This document shows, piece by piece, positions 49,201-61,750 of a DNA stretch of 64,000 nucleotides. This DNA is from Epinephelus fuscoguttatus. Lineage: Eukaryota > Chordata > Actinopteri > Perciformes > Serranidae. How positions within the stretch are numbered: the stretch's first letter is position 1; each line of letters opens with the position of its first letter. Location: positions 21,568,907-21,632,906 of the forward strand of contig NC_064756.1 in NCBI RefSeq assembly GCF_011397635.1, in the 5' to 3' direction. Below the pieces are notes generated by a model. The model worked only from the letters and a program-made list of their open reading frames with translations. It ran no database searches and was not told where the DNA came from. Made by a program: the position numbers and the translations under genes.

Positions 49201-52200
49201 CCTCTTTACAGTTTCACTCTTGCGTTCTGGCAGTAGCAGCAGCTTTTAGATAATTCCCTGTATATTATTTATTTATATACAAACAGCCTGGCTCCATATG
49301 CCAGCCAGCTAATGCACACAAGTCTCAGGCAGATATTAGAACAGTGGCTCCCTGGTTTATTAAGCCTGCTTTTTTTCACATTAATGACTCATCTCTTTCA
49401 CCTTGCTCTTCGCTGCTCTTGTCTCTTTTCACCTTGTGCTGAGAAAGTCATCATGTGAGTGTGTCTCACTGATTCTATTTTGTGTCAGCAGCAGCAGAGT
49501 TTGTGTGTCACAGGGACAGATAGCAGTCACAACATCAGTACATCATCTTCATTGTCTCCCACTCTGTCTCTTGCTGCGTCTGTTCCTTTCAGGTTGGTTC
49601 TGTGTGTCAGCAGCATGGAACTCCCAGCCTTTTGACCTGGACAATTACACAAATGCCAACTGTCTTTGTCCAGCTACGTCCACAGGGGGGCGCTGCCAGG
49701 TGGGCTTTTACTGTCCCTTAGGTAGCTCAGAGCCGGTGCCATGTCCACCTGGAGCCTTCTGCAATATCTCAGGTATCATAAAACACACAGTAAGATAAAC
49801 TAAAATGTCATTAAATGTCATCCATCAAGAGAAAAGTTTGATTAAATACCAAAGTGAATGATAAAATAACAATCTGATAACAAACAACAAATTAAAAATC
49901 AAAAAGATGGTAGTAATATACACAGACAGCTCAGATAAAATCAGGGCATGCTTTCCAATAAAAGTACCTCAAAGAAAACACTGACTTTAACAGCCTCATT
50001 TCCTCGAGCAGGTCGTTCCAGGACATCAGGGTCCTGATTGCAAAAGCTCCGTCCCCCGTTAATCAAAAGGCAGCCTGCAAAAAGTGCTATTTGACATTTA
50101 CAGATCTATTATGATGAAACATACACTAACTTACGTATGTTGAAAAATGTCCTGCAATATGTGCAACATGTAATTGAAAGACAGAAAGGCACATTTTCTG
50201 TGATGAATTACATTACATTGTCTTACCCATCAACAAAAATATTGGTATATTTTACAATATATTTTGAACACATTTTTCCAAATTTTACACCAACTATTAC
50301 AAACAGATTAAAATATACATGTATTTCTGTGATGTGATGATAGAGATCGAAGTGTTTTTTGAGGTGGAACTATGGGTTTGGATTTCCTTTTTGTTAGTAC
50401 AGATATTGCTCACACATTGGGTTCACACATTGTTTTCAAGGGGGACAGAAAGAGTTATTTGTTGCCTTATTTTAGCAGTGACATTACTTTTTCCTGTAGT
50501 GTTTAACAACCAATCAAAGTGCTTGATGCAAAGAAAACAAAGACCAACTGATTTTATTAAGTTATTTTGAGAAAAGATGGGTAAAAGGCAACTTAGACGT
50601 CAAATTTTAAGGTATATAAAATACACATAACAAGTGTACTTATGTTGCTCCACAGGTTTAGCTCTGCCAATGGGCCCCTGCCTCCCTGGGTATTACTGTA
50701 CAGGAGGAGCCACTGAGGCCAGACCAACAGATGGAGCAACAGGCAGCATCTGTCCACCTGGGACATACTGTGGTAAGCCCTGCTTTACTGCATTAGAACA
50801 GTCTTATCACTAACTTGCCAACAAAGTTTTTAAGCCTATGAATAAAGGAACGTCAAGTGCTTGGTGAAATGGACAGTGCATGGTGTCCACAGATGTTTGG
50901 CATAATGCTTAATTTTGATATTTATATTTATGAAGAAAAAACGTACTTATCCATAACATGCACCATATATGAGCTGTTGGTGTCATGGTGCATCATAGAT
51001 GAATAATAATCAGAAAAGTCTTTGGCATTGATTGAAATTGGGTTTTTTTTATAGCAAAAAGGTCCCAGCCTTTAACATTGGGGTTTTGTTATGCTTCTCC
51101 AATCTCTTCCCACAGCCCAAAGACATGCAAATTAGGTGGACTAGAGACTCTAAAGTAGCTGTGGCGATGACTCAGGTAGACAGGACACACTAAATTAGCC
51201 ATGGATATAAGTGTGAGTCATCTTGTGTCTATTTTTGTTATCTTGCCGATAAACTGTTGACCTGTGTAGGGTGTCTCCACACTTTCTGCTTGATGTGTCC
51301 TGGGAGAAAGCTTTTGTGCCCTACAGCCCAGTATAGGTATTGGCATGTAAATGTAATAAGTGAATGGCTGAATGAATGACTGCTTTCTCTCTACAGTTGA
51401 GGGCTCAGGAGAGCCAGAGTTGTGTCCAGCGGGTACTTTCTCCAAAGTGCCAGGTCTGACTAGTGAAGCTGGCTGTCAGCCTTGTACTGCAGGTTTCTAC
51501 TGCAAAGAAGCAGGTCTCAAGGCACCGACTGGACCCTGCAGCCAAGGTCAGTCCATAAAGTTAGAGGTTCAGTGTGCAGGATTTAGGAAGATATATTGGC
51601 AGAAATTAAATATAATAAGTATGTTTTATTTAATGTATAATCGCTTGAAATAAGAATTGTTGTGTTTTCGTTACCTTGGAATGACACGTTTATATCTACA
51701 TTGGAAGTGGGTCTTTGTCCACGGAGATCACCGTGTTGCAGCACTATGTTTCTACGGTAGTCCAGAACAGACAAACCAAACACTGGCTCTAGATGGGCCC
51801 TTTAGCTGTCAGCCACTATAGTTCATTTGAAGCTGCTTTATTCAGTGCTTTTACCAGTTTAAGTCACAGTGTCTGTTTGTTTTGGAGAGGAAGAGACCTC
51901 TGTGGATAACTCAGCTCCTAGTAAAAACCCCCTGAACATCTGGGTCAGAAATAAGGTGAGCACATATTAGCAGATACTGGGCAAGCAGCCCACCTGCGAT
52001 GTGCCAGACAGAGTAGGACAAACACTGATTTGTAACTTGTTTGTAACCACGTGGTCTGTTTGTTTTGGAGAAGAAGACACCTCTGCAGGTACTTCACCGC
52101 CCCTAGAGAAGTTTCAGCAGGTTGCAGTCTGTAATCCTCCCCACTAGATGCCACTAATTCCCCCTAAATCCTACACACTGTTCCTGCCAGTACATTTTTG

Positions 52201-53331
52201 GTAGTTGCCTGTTTCATCAAGACATGTGTATTTGACACATTCTTTGTTCTGCTCCAACCCAGTTTCCATTCTTTCACACTGTACTGGTGTCTCTTGTCAC
52301 CTTGACAGGCTATTGGTGCCCGCCTGGTCAGACTGTGCCTACAGCTCTGCCATGTCCTCAAGGTCACTTTTGCCCACAGGGTAGTGCAGCTCCAGAACCC
52401 TGTCCATCAGGAACCTATCAGGACAGAGAGAAACAGGCAGCTTGCACTGTCTGTGAGGCAGGTAGGAGCCCCGTTTACTCTAGCATAGCATATTTAGTCC
52501 TTTTCTTTTTTAAACACTTGTTCAGCCTTGTGCCATTTCTGTGTTGCTAAACAGGATGTAATGAAAACAGCTCTTAACCCCCCCCCCCCCAGCAAGTGTT
52601 TTATTTATCAAGGTTGACAGCTTGTTCACATGCATCTGTTCCATTTATTATACTGCTATTTGTAAGCTGGTCAAAAGAACTATTCTATAAATATATCAAG
52701 TCCTCAGTTCTTTCACACACTGGCAGTGCTAATTTAAAGCTATGCATTTCTCTTCTTCCAAGGTTACTACTGTGATTCGACACCAACCAATGTCTCTTTT
52801 CTGAGGCCTTGCCCTAAAGGACACTACTGCCCTGCAGGTACAGCCCTGCCCAACCAACATCCCTGCCCCATAGGCTCCTTCAACCCGAGACAGCGCACTA
52901 CCAGCCTCACAGGCTGCATGCCATGTGTTGCTGGACGGTACTGTCCTTCTGTGGGACTGTCAGAGCCAGCAGGTGGGAGAGAGTATTCTTCATTTGTTTT
53001 CCTTTTCTTTTTCCAAACACACTTTTTTGGACAGTAATTTTGTCATGAATCAGTTCAGGAAGGACCCAAATGCAGAGCAATAGGCAGGTTTGAGGTTTAA
53101 TAAAAGCAAGCTCTAATAAAGCTGATAAAAAACATCCAAAACAGGCAGGTAACTGAAAGTCCAAATGGAAGAAGAACCAAAACTAAAACAGAACACCAAC
53201 CAGGATAATACAATGAACTGGGGTTAAAAAAAAATCCAAACTGAATAAGCATGAAACAGAGCAGGAAACAACAGCAAGAACATGGGGATGAATGCAGACA
53301 AACTGACAAGGAACAAAGGGAAACACACGGG

Positions 53332-53375
<44 letters not shown>

Positions 53376-56300
53376 ACTAATCACAAGAACGAGATACAGC
53401 TGGAGTCGGAGGACAGAGTCTTAAGGAGGGAAATGGGGATTGGCTGACAACAGGGGTGTGGTGGGGAACACCAGGGTGGAGCAAACAAGACTAATACAGA
53501 ACAGGTGTGAAGGGAAGACTCTGGGAACAGGGAGGGACTCACAAGATTGGTGGAAGATTGGTGTGACAGAAAACAGGCGGGAAAACACACAATGACTGGA
53601 AGTAAAACCAGACATGACACGTGAGGAGAGAATCTACAAAATTAAACAGGAAACAGATGAATGAATAACATAAAAGAAGGAAAAACACAAACAGAAACCT
53701 CAAAACAAAGTCCACACGATACTGGAATATAAACAAAAACCCAGCATCATGACAAATTTGTGTCTCTGTCCCTTACGGTTTTCTGCTTCTTTCTGTACCT
53801 TTGCTTTTCTTTTTTGAGCCCCTTATTTTTGATGAGGCATTTTGTCATAACTAGTGAGGCTGCAGTTTGCTTTACATCTTTACATTAGTGGCACATGTGT
53901 GTTCTTCCCATCTGACTCCTGCTGATGAGAAAATGGTGTGAATTTCGATAGCACCATTTTCACAATAGCAGCACTTCATCACATATTGACGTTTGGGTCA
54001 TGGACTTTCCACGTCCACATACGATGTGCAAGGTACCCTGGGTGAGTTGGTTGTTGACGTTCTTGGACACTGTGTCAATTTCTGCCTGTTACATGCATTG
54101 TCTTCTTTCAAGATACACTTCTGTTTTCACAGGAAATTTAACGTTTACATACAGTCTCTTTCAAAATAAACACACTACATCGGTACAGCACCGCAAATTG
54201 ATTTTTTTTCCTTCAACAACAAACACACGTGGTTAGATTTAGGAAAAAAGAACAGGGTTTGGCTTTAGAATCTTATGGGACACAAATGCAGCTCTCTCAG
54301 GTGAAAGACGAGGTTTGTTGGACCCATACACCACTCCTCCCTCTGCCCAACTCGGACTTTTGCCACCTTAACTTTCATCCTTGTCTCGCTTTGACAGTGA
54401 TATAGATCAGTAAGTAAATTGTTTTACCCATTTAAGGGTCAACCATAGACCTCTGTAGCCTCCCCCCAGGACTTGGGCCAGAGTCTGGGCCAGAGTTTGT
54501 ACACCCCTGACAGAGGCCTGGGCAGCTGGTATTGCTGCATATATGATGATGGAAAAACCATTAATTAAAAAGAAAATATTCAATGATTGTGCCTGATGTG
54601 GAAATTAATATTCAAAATTTTTCATGTATGTCCAAACTGTACTTGAAACAATTTATTGTATTTCCAACAAATGATCTTCCTGGGTCACCTTTTGTTATTC
54701 ATTATGTGTTGTTATAAGCTATTTCAGGGGTTTCTGTATGGTTTGCAATGGGCTTCCCCAGTTTTGAATATTTAAATGTGCAGTTTTTAACACTGGAGCT
54801 GGTAGGTTTGGATTTAATTGTATTTGCCAAGGTTTGAGATATTGCTGTTAAAACCAGATATTGTACTCTTTAGCTTGTGCTGTGGAGCCGAAGCTGTATC
54901 TGATTACTTTGACCCTTTATGTATTGTGATATTTGTCTTTCTACAGGACCATGCAACGCTGGTTATTGGTGCAGAGAGGGAGCATCCTCTCCCAGCCCAC
55001 TTGACGGATTCTCTGGTTCCCTGTGTCCACCTGGTCAATACTGCCCCTCAGGTTACTGGCTCGTCCTCCTTAAATAAACAATCAGCCAGCAGCTGCTTCA
55101 GTGCCACTATAGTTTTAATGCCTGAAATGTATCAAGTTGCAGGGGGTCCACATTTTCCACAAATAGTGGTTTTAATAATAATCATAATCCAACGCTGATG
55201 CAGCTTGTTTTATAGGCTAATGTAACCAAATTTATACTGTGTGAGGCTATTAACATTCTACCCCATTATATTCCAGGGCTACAATGTTTTATTCATGCTA
55301 ATTACCATTTGGTGGCCTATGGGGAGTGCTGACAACATTTATCTCGTAACTTCTGATACAGTTTTCTTCAAATTAATTTGTACACTTGTTCTCTCTGACC
55401 TGGGGCACTGACCCATGCTTTAAAATTGCTACTGTAGGGTAAACTCTGCCTTTCTTTTGGGTAGCTTGATTGTCTCACTTATTTAGTTGCGCTAAACTTC
55501 TGCTTACAGTGGTCACAGTATATTGCATCGATGAACCCAATAACTGCATTGTTCCTGCTATTTTTAGTAGTTTTCTGCATACTCCTCTGTTTACCAGAGT
55601 TGAATTGTGAGTTGGTGTTTGTGATGTCTTCACAGGCACCACAGCTCCCATGGCATGCCCTGAAGGAAGCTGGTCAAACAGCTCAGGCTTGCGTAACCAG
55701 GAGGACTGCAAACCCTGTCTGGGGGGATTTTACTGCGACTCTGCCGGCCTTACTAAACCTAGTGGACCCTGCAGTGGGGGGTACACCAGACTCCAATGAC
55801 CTTAATAAATATTGTCCTTTGTTGTTATATAAAATGTACACAAAATTGTGGTTTCAACCTGCTTTAGCGTTTTCCTGCTCTGATATTTTGTATGCAGATA
55901 TTACTGTGTGAAGGGAGCCATCACTTCCACCCCTACTAATGGAATTACAGGGGGACCTTGTCCTGAGGGTTACTACTGCCCAGAGGGAGCTGTTCAACCT
56001 GTGCCCTGTGATCCGGGGACATATGTTGCTGTTACACATGCTACTCAGTGTGAGCCCTGTGTGCCAGGCTGGTACTGTGTGTCTGGCTCGCTGTACTTAT
56101 GTCCTGCAGGTGTGTGGCTTGCTGTTTTGTGTGCCCTTAAAACCTTAAAAGTATATTGTCAGTTTTATGCTAATGAATTAAATATAAATGATCAAGCAAA
56201 ATATTCACCAAAGAACTGAAACAAACAATGACTCGTGATAAAAGCTTATATATTTTTGAATCCTTCATATTTATGCATTTCCTTGTGTCTGCTCTGCGGC

Positions 56301-59300
56301 CTGCAGGCTTTTACTGCCCTGAAGGGACTGGATTCAACTTGAGAGGCTGTCCAGAGGGAACTTACGGTCCTGATCCTGGCTACTGGTCTGTCACTCAGTG
56401 CAAGCAGTGTGACGGCGGTCATTACTGCTCTTCCAGAAATGGCACAGCTGTCACTGGACCATGTCAGGAAGGATATTACTGCTCATACGGAAACACTTCT
56501 CCACAACCTTTCTCAGAGGCTGCAGGTAAACAAACATCTTTATCATGTACTTTAGGAAATGCAGTATAATATAGTCAGTTAATACCACATTTAGTTAAGT
56601 TGTCAGCCTTGTAATTATCTGAGGCAGTGGTTCTCCATCAGTATTTCTATTTTGAGACGGTTGACAAACAGCAGCGTTGTTCTCTGTGTCTCTCACCAGA
56701 AGAGGGAGGGCCATGTCCTGCTGGTCATTACTGCCCCCAGGCCACCGTCCATCCTCTGCCCTGTCCACGTGGAATGTTCTCTAATCTCACCAAATTAGTC
56801 TCCAAGGTCGCTTTGACTCAGTATCACACTCAAATGTCTCCTTGACCGATGACTGAACGAGTCTTTCTCCTCAAAGTTACAGCACGATGTCATTTTGCTT
56901 GGAAATGTCAAATTTTGTTTAGTAATTTTCCAAACATCCAACCACTAAATATTCTTATAACATTTTGTGATTCATGAGACTCAAATTATATAATCATATG
57001 AATATAAATGCAGACAAAATATGGTATATATTCATTCAGATCGAAGCAACAGCCGGTCATATAACTGGCTTGGCCCTGTTTGTCTTGATTGACCGACCAA
57101 GATTTAATGAAAAGCAACTTCATGAAATAAAATGTTTCACAGTCCTGCTACAGTACACCATCCCTTTACAGTATATCCAGTAACTTACATTGCTTTCTCT
57201 GTCTTTCATTGTGACAGCCAATCGATATCTAATCCCAAATCAATGCTGCAATGGGGCACTCTCTCTTTTTCCATTTTCTCACAGCTCCCCCTCCTCCTCT
57301 CTGTTTCTCACTCTTCCTCCGTCTCTTTTTGTCTCTCTTATTTCCTCTCTTAGGAGGATTGCCAGCCGTGTCTCCCTGGTTACTACTGTGATGCTGCGGG
57401 GCTCTCAGCACCTTCAGGACAATGCTGGGAGGGTTTCTTCTGTCTTGGTGGTTCAGACCGCCCTGACCCTCCTTTGAGAGACAGCCAGGGAGGACCGTGC
57501 CCGAAAGGTGATGAGATCTCTCAGAATCTTTATCTCGTTTATAAAGCATCAAAAGAAGATGCATGAAAAAAAAAAAAAAAACACGGGGATAGTGTAATCA
57601 CGTTGCTACTTTTTATACAGGAAACGGCAGCAAAAAGGTTTGCAAAGCATTATATGGAATACAAAAGAAAATGTGAAGCACACACTTAAATTGAATATTC
57701 ACATAAGCCCAGAGCTAGCTTGGTGGAAAGGTAAATAAAACCTTCTTTCTATTTAATAGGGCTAAACATAAGTAGCTGCTCTGTTGACACTGGAAATCGA
57801 GCTCTGTTCCCTGTGGATGTCTCTGTGTGCATTTGAGTGTGCGTCTCTTCCATGACTCTTGCCTTCACACAACCAGGTTATTACTGTTCTGAGGGCTCTG
57901 TGGCTCCTCAGCAGTGCCCCGCGGGAACCATCAGTACAGAAGATGGCAGAGCCAGTTGCAGCACCTGTCCCCAGGGGTAAACTCGCTTATCAACCGCACA
58001 CAGTCACTTTACACCGTAAACATGTAGACACATATAAGCAAAGTAAGTGAATATACATACAGCACATGTTGAAATTTGCCCCCTGGCTTTGCATACATAA
58101 AGTATATACACACACAGACATGCATATTGATGCCTCATGGCCACCATCAGCAGCCAAGCACTAAATTATTCCATCCTTGTTTTGTCTGGATAGTTTTTAT
58201 TGTCCTGGCAGACGTAATGGCTCCCTGTCGAGGACTTATGAGTGTCCAGTGGGTCATTACTGCCCGTCTGGGACCTGGTCCAAACATCAGTACCCGTGTC
58301 CAGCTGGATCTCTCAACCCCCACACTCGCATGGCACAACCCAAGGACTGCATGCCCTGCCCTCCAGGTCACACTCCATTTACTGCTAATAATCATGAGTT
58401 TCCTTAAGGTCACTTACTTAACTCAGAGTTTAGTGCGACCTTGATTGTAAATGGTAATTAAACACTACATTAACAAAATAAGTGAACTTCAAACAGCAGC
58501 TGTAATCACAAGCAGCAAAATCATCAAACAAATGCAACACCACAGCTGGGATTAATATAATATGCAGTGCTTGTTCTACATTTTCTGTTTTGCAGGGTAA
58601 TTCAGGGTAATTAACCATTCCACTCAGTTTCACTCTTTATTTCCATCAAACTAGGCTCCTTCTGTGCGTCCCCTGGGAAGGGTGTTGCGTCAGGCCAGTG
58701 TGGTGCAGGGTACTACTGCCTCTCTGGGGCCTGGTCGCCCACACCAGAGGATGGAGGGATGACAGGTGACAGATGTCCTGAAGGTCATTACTGTCCCGAG
58801 GGCTCCTCAGCACCACTGCCCTGTCCCGTTGGACACTACAGCAACAAAACCAGAAACAGTTATTTCTCTGACTGCCTGCCTTGTCCTCCAGGTTGGAATG
58901 AATTTACGTTGCGCACATTATAGTTTAATTGTGTCTTTTATCTGCCGGAAGATAAAGCTTTCATTACATAACTTGATTTATTGGGGGATAATCCCTTCAC
59001 ACAGTGTGCGCAGCTGCTCAGCAGTGTTCCCTTTTGTTTTGTAGGTTTCCTGTGTGTCACCAGAGGGCTCTCTTTCCCTTCTCATATATGTCCAGCTGGC
59101 TCTTACTGCCCAGGCAGAGGAAACAGCAGCCTGCAGGCCTCTATACCCTGCTCACCTGGAAACATGTGCCCACCTGGGTCTGATAGACAGGTGCCCTGCA
59201 TGCCGGGGACCTACCAGGATTTACCTGGGCAGGTAATGGGGATGATATGATGATATATCCCACAGTCCCACAGGCAACATGCAGAATGAATGCAATTAGA

Positions 59301-61698
59301 ATAACCTGCAGTAACTGGACTGCAAAATATGTTTAACTATAAAACTGTATCTAAAAGAGCACTATTGACTCACTGTATTAGACCTGTAAATCATGGGTTA
59401 GTTAAGCCTCTCCTGAAAGCATTGTCAACATCTGTGTGCACTGAATATTGTTCATAGTTTCGCTTTTATCATCTCCGACACAAGGATTGAAATGTCTGTT
59501 GATATTCATGAACATCTGTAGTCATAATTTTGTATTTGTACTGTGCAGAAAAGAATTATGTGCGTAATGTACCCCTCCACAGGCAGAGTGTGTTAAATGT
59601 CCAGCAGGATTTTATTGTGCTGGCTCGGTGGATGCTGACACAGGGCATGTGTCTGGTACTCACACTCCCACGCTGTGTCCTAAAGGACACTACTGCCCAC
59701 CAGGTAGGATACGATAGTGCAGCTTTTCTAACACATTCATGACAAATGAAAACTGTTACTAGATCGTGTTATCAGATATATGGGACACAAGTGATGCTGC
59801 AGGCTCAGTGAGGTTGATTAACTGGCTAAAAATGTGTTGTGTTACACACACAACATTGTTGAAAATTGCTCTTGTTTTGTGTGTACTCCTGATTAAGTGG
59901 CTGTAACAGTAAATGGCTTCCCAATTATGCAAATGGCCATTATAGAGCATAATCAAGATAAGGACGGCCTTCACAAACTGTTCTGTGATGTTTAGTCCGG
60001 GACCATCTGTAGATATTATACGCTATTTATCTACAGGAACGCAGGCTGGTGTAGCATTCCCATGCCCAGCTGGTGCCTTCAGCAGGCAGATGGGGTTGTC
60101 CAATAAGTCGGGCTGTGAGCTCTGCCCTCCAGGGAGATATTGCAGTTCCTCTGGACTGGCTGCTCCCACTGGGGCCTGCGCTCCTGGGTAAACATGAGCA
60201 AGCTGAACACATACTTCATCATGTTCACAGATAGACTATAAAAGACATGACACCCTGTTTCTGTTTAATTCTGCCTCTCTGGTCTATAATTAAACCTCCC
60301 TTATGCTCTGTCCTCCTCTGTTTTTCTCATCTATCACTTTCTGCATCCCATATCCCCGTCCTCATTGTCTCTGTCTTCATCATCTTGCTGCCCCTAGTTA
60401 CCTCTGTATCCAAGGTTCTGTTTCTGCCCAGCCAGAGGAGGGCCCAACAGGAGGCCGCTGCTCTGCAGGGTCCTATTGCCCTGAGGGTACCAGTTATATG
60501 GTTCCCTGCCCTGCAGGCACCTTCAGCTCCATAGACGGTGACAGAAAACACTATATAATTACGCATTGTTGGTGACATTTGAACATAATGGACTTTAGTG
60601 TGAAGTATAGTGTGACATTTTGTAATCAGTGAAAGAATTTCCCACCCTCCTTCATCAGAAGACAATTACTGAAAACACTTCAAGTGGAATTATTTCACTT
60701 GACCCAAACTGTCATTTTCATCATTCAGACAAAACATATGAACTGTATTATTGTTGTTCCAGGTGCAGTTTCTGTAGAAGTATGTCAGTCCTGTTTGCCC
60801 GGCCATTACTGCGCTGAGGTTGGCATCTCCTCCCCATCTGGGCTCTGCAACCCAGGCTTCTACTGCCGAGAGGGATCCAGAATGGCCACACCTTTGGGAA
60901 ACACCACAGGTAACAGGCTGATTCTTGTCATGCTTTATGTAGTGTTAAATAAATGCAGGGCAGTATGCACAACTGGTTATTCTGGAAATAGTATTCGTAA
61001 TATAAAAAAGGGTCATCTTCAATGAACTTGAAAAATACTGTGCCGTGCAGCATTTCCTCTCAATGCTCTTCTATTTTTATTTAACATTTCCATGACCTTT
61101 GACTCCACAGTGCGGCAGAGGTCTCCACAGAACATTTACCAATGCCCACTGCTTCATCTCAGTAGTATTTCTCTCCCTGGGATTGAGGAAAATGGCCCTG
61201 GCCTTTTGGTTCACTCACTAACCTAATGAGTAATGACATCCAATAAAGGTCTATTGTTTCAGTTACAGGAGATACCACATCACCATCCCCACTTCCTGGC
61301 GATTCAACCCTGGGTCAGTTCCATGGTGGTGTGTGTCCTGCAGGCCACTATTGTCCTAAAGGGAGTGCAAAGCCAAGGCCCTGTCCTCCAGGTAGAAAAC
61401 CAACACATCCATATAAGTTTCCTTCCATTTCACTGAGTGAGCCATGTGTCGGACCTCTTTCTTTTTATAGCACTGCCTCCAAAGGTAGAATACAGTGCCA
61501 CTAAGCCCCCAGAGATATAATGTAATGGCTCAATGTATCCAGAACTTTAGAGGAGGTTGTAAAACCTAATGGGAGCCCAATAAAACTGTCATAATGGTCA
61601 GCTAGCTACTTAACCAAGTGAAAAAATGGAGCCATCTACAGTGTGCATATATGACACTATTATGCCATGCTATTTCCCTTTCTCCCTTTATATGTGCG

Positions 61699-61750
<52 letters not shown>

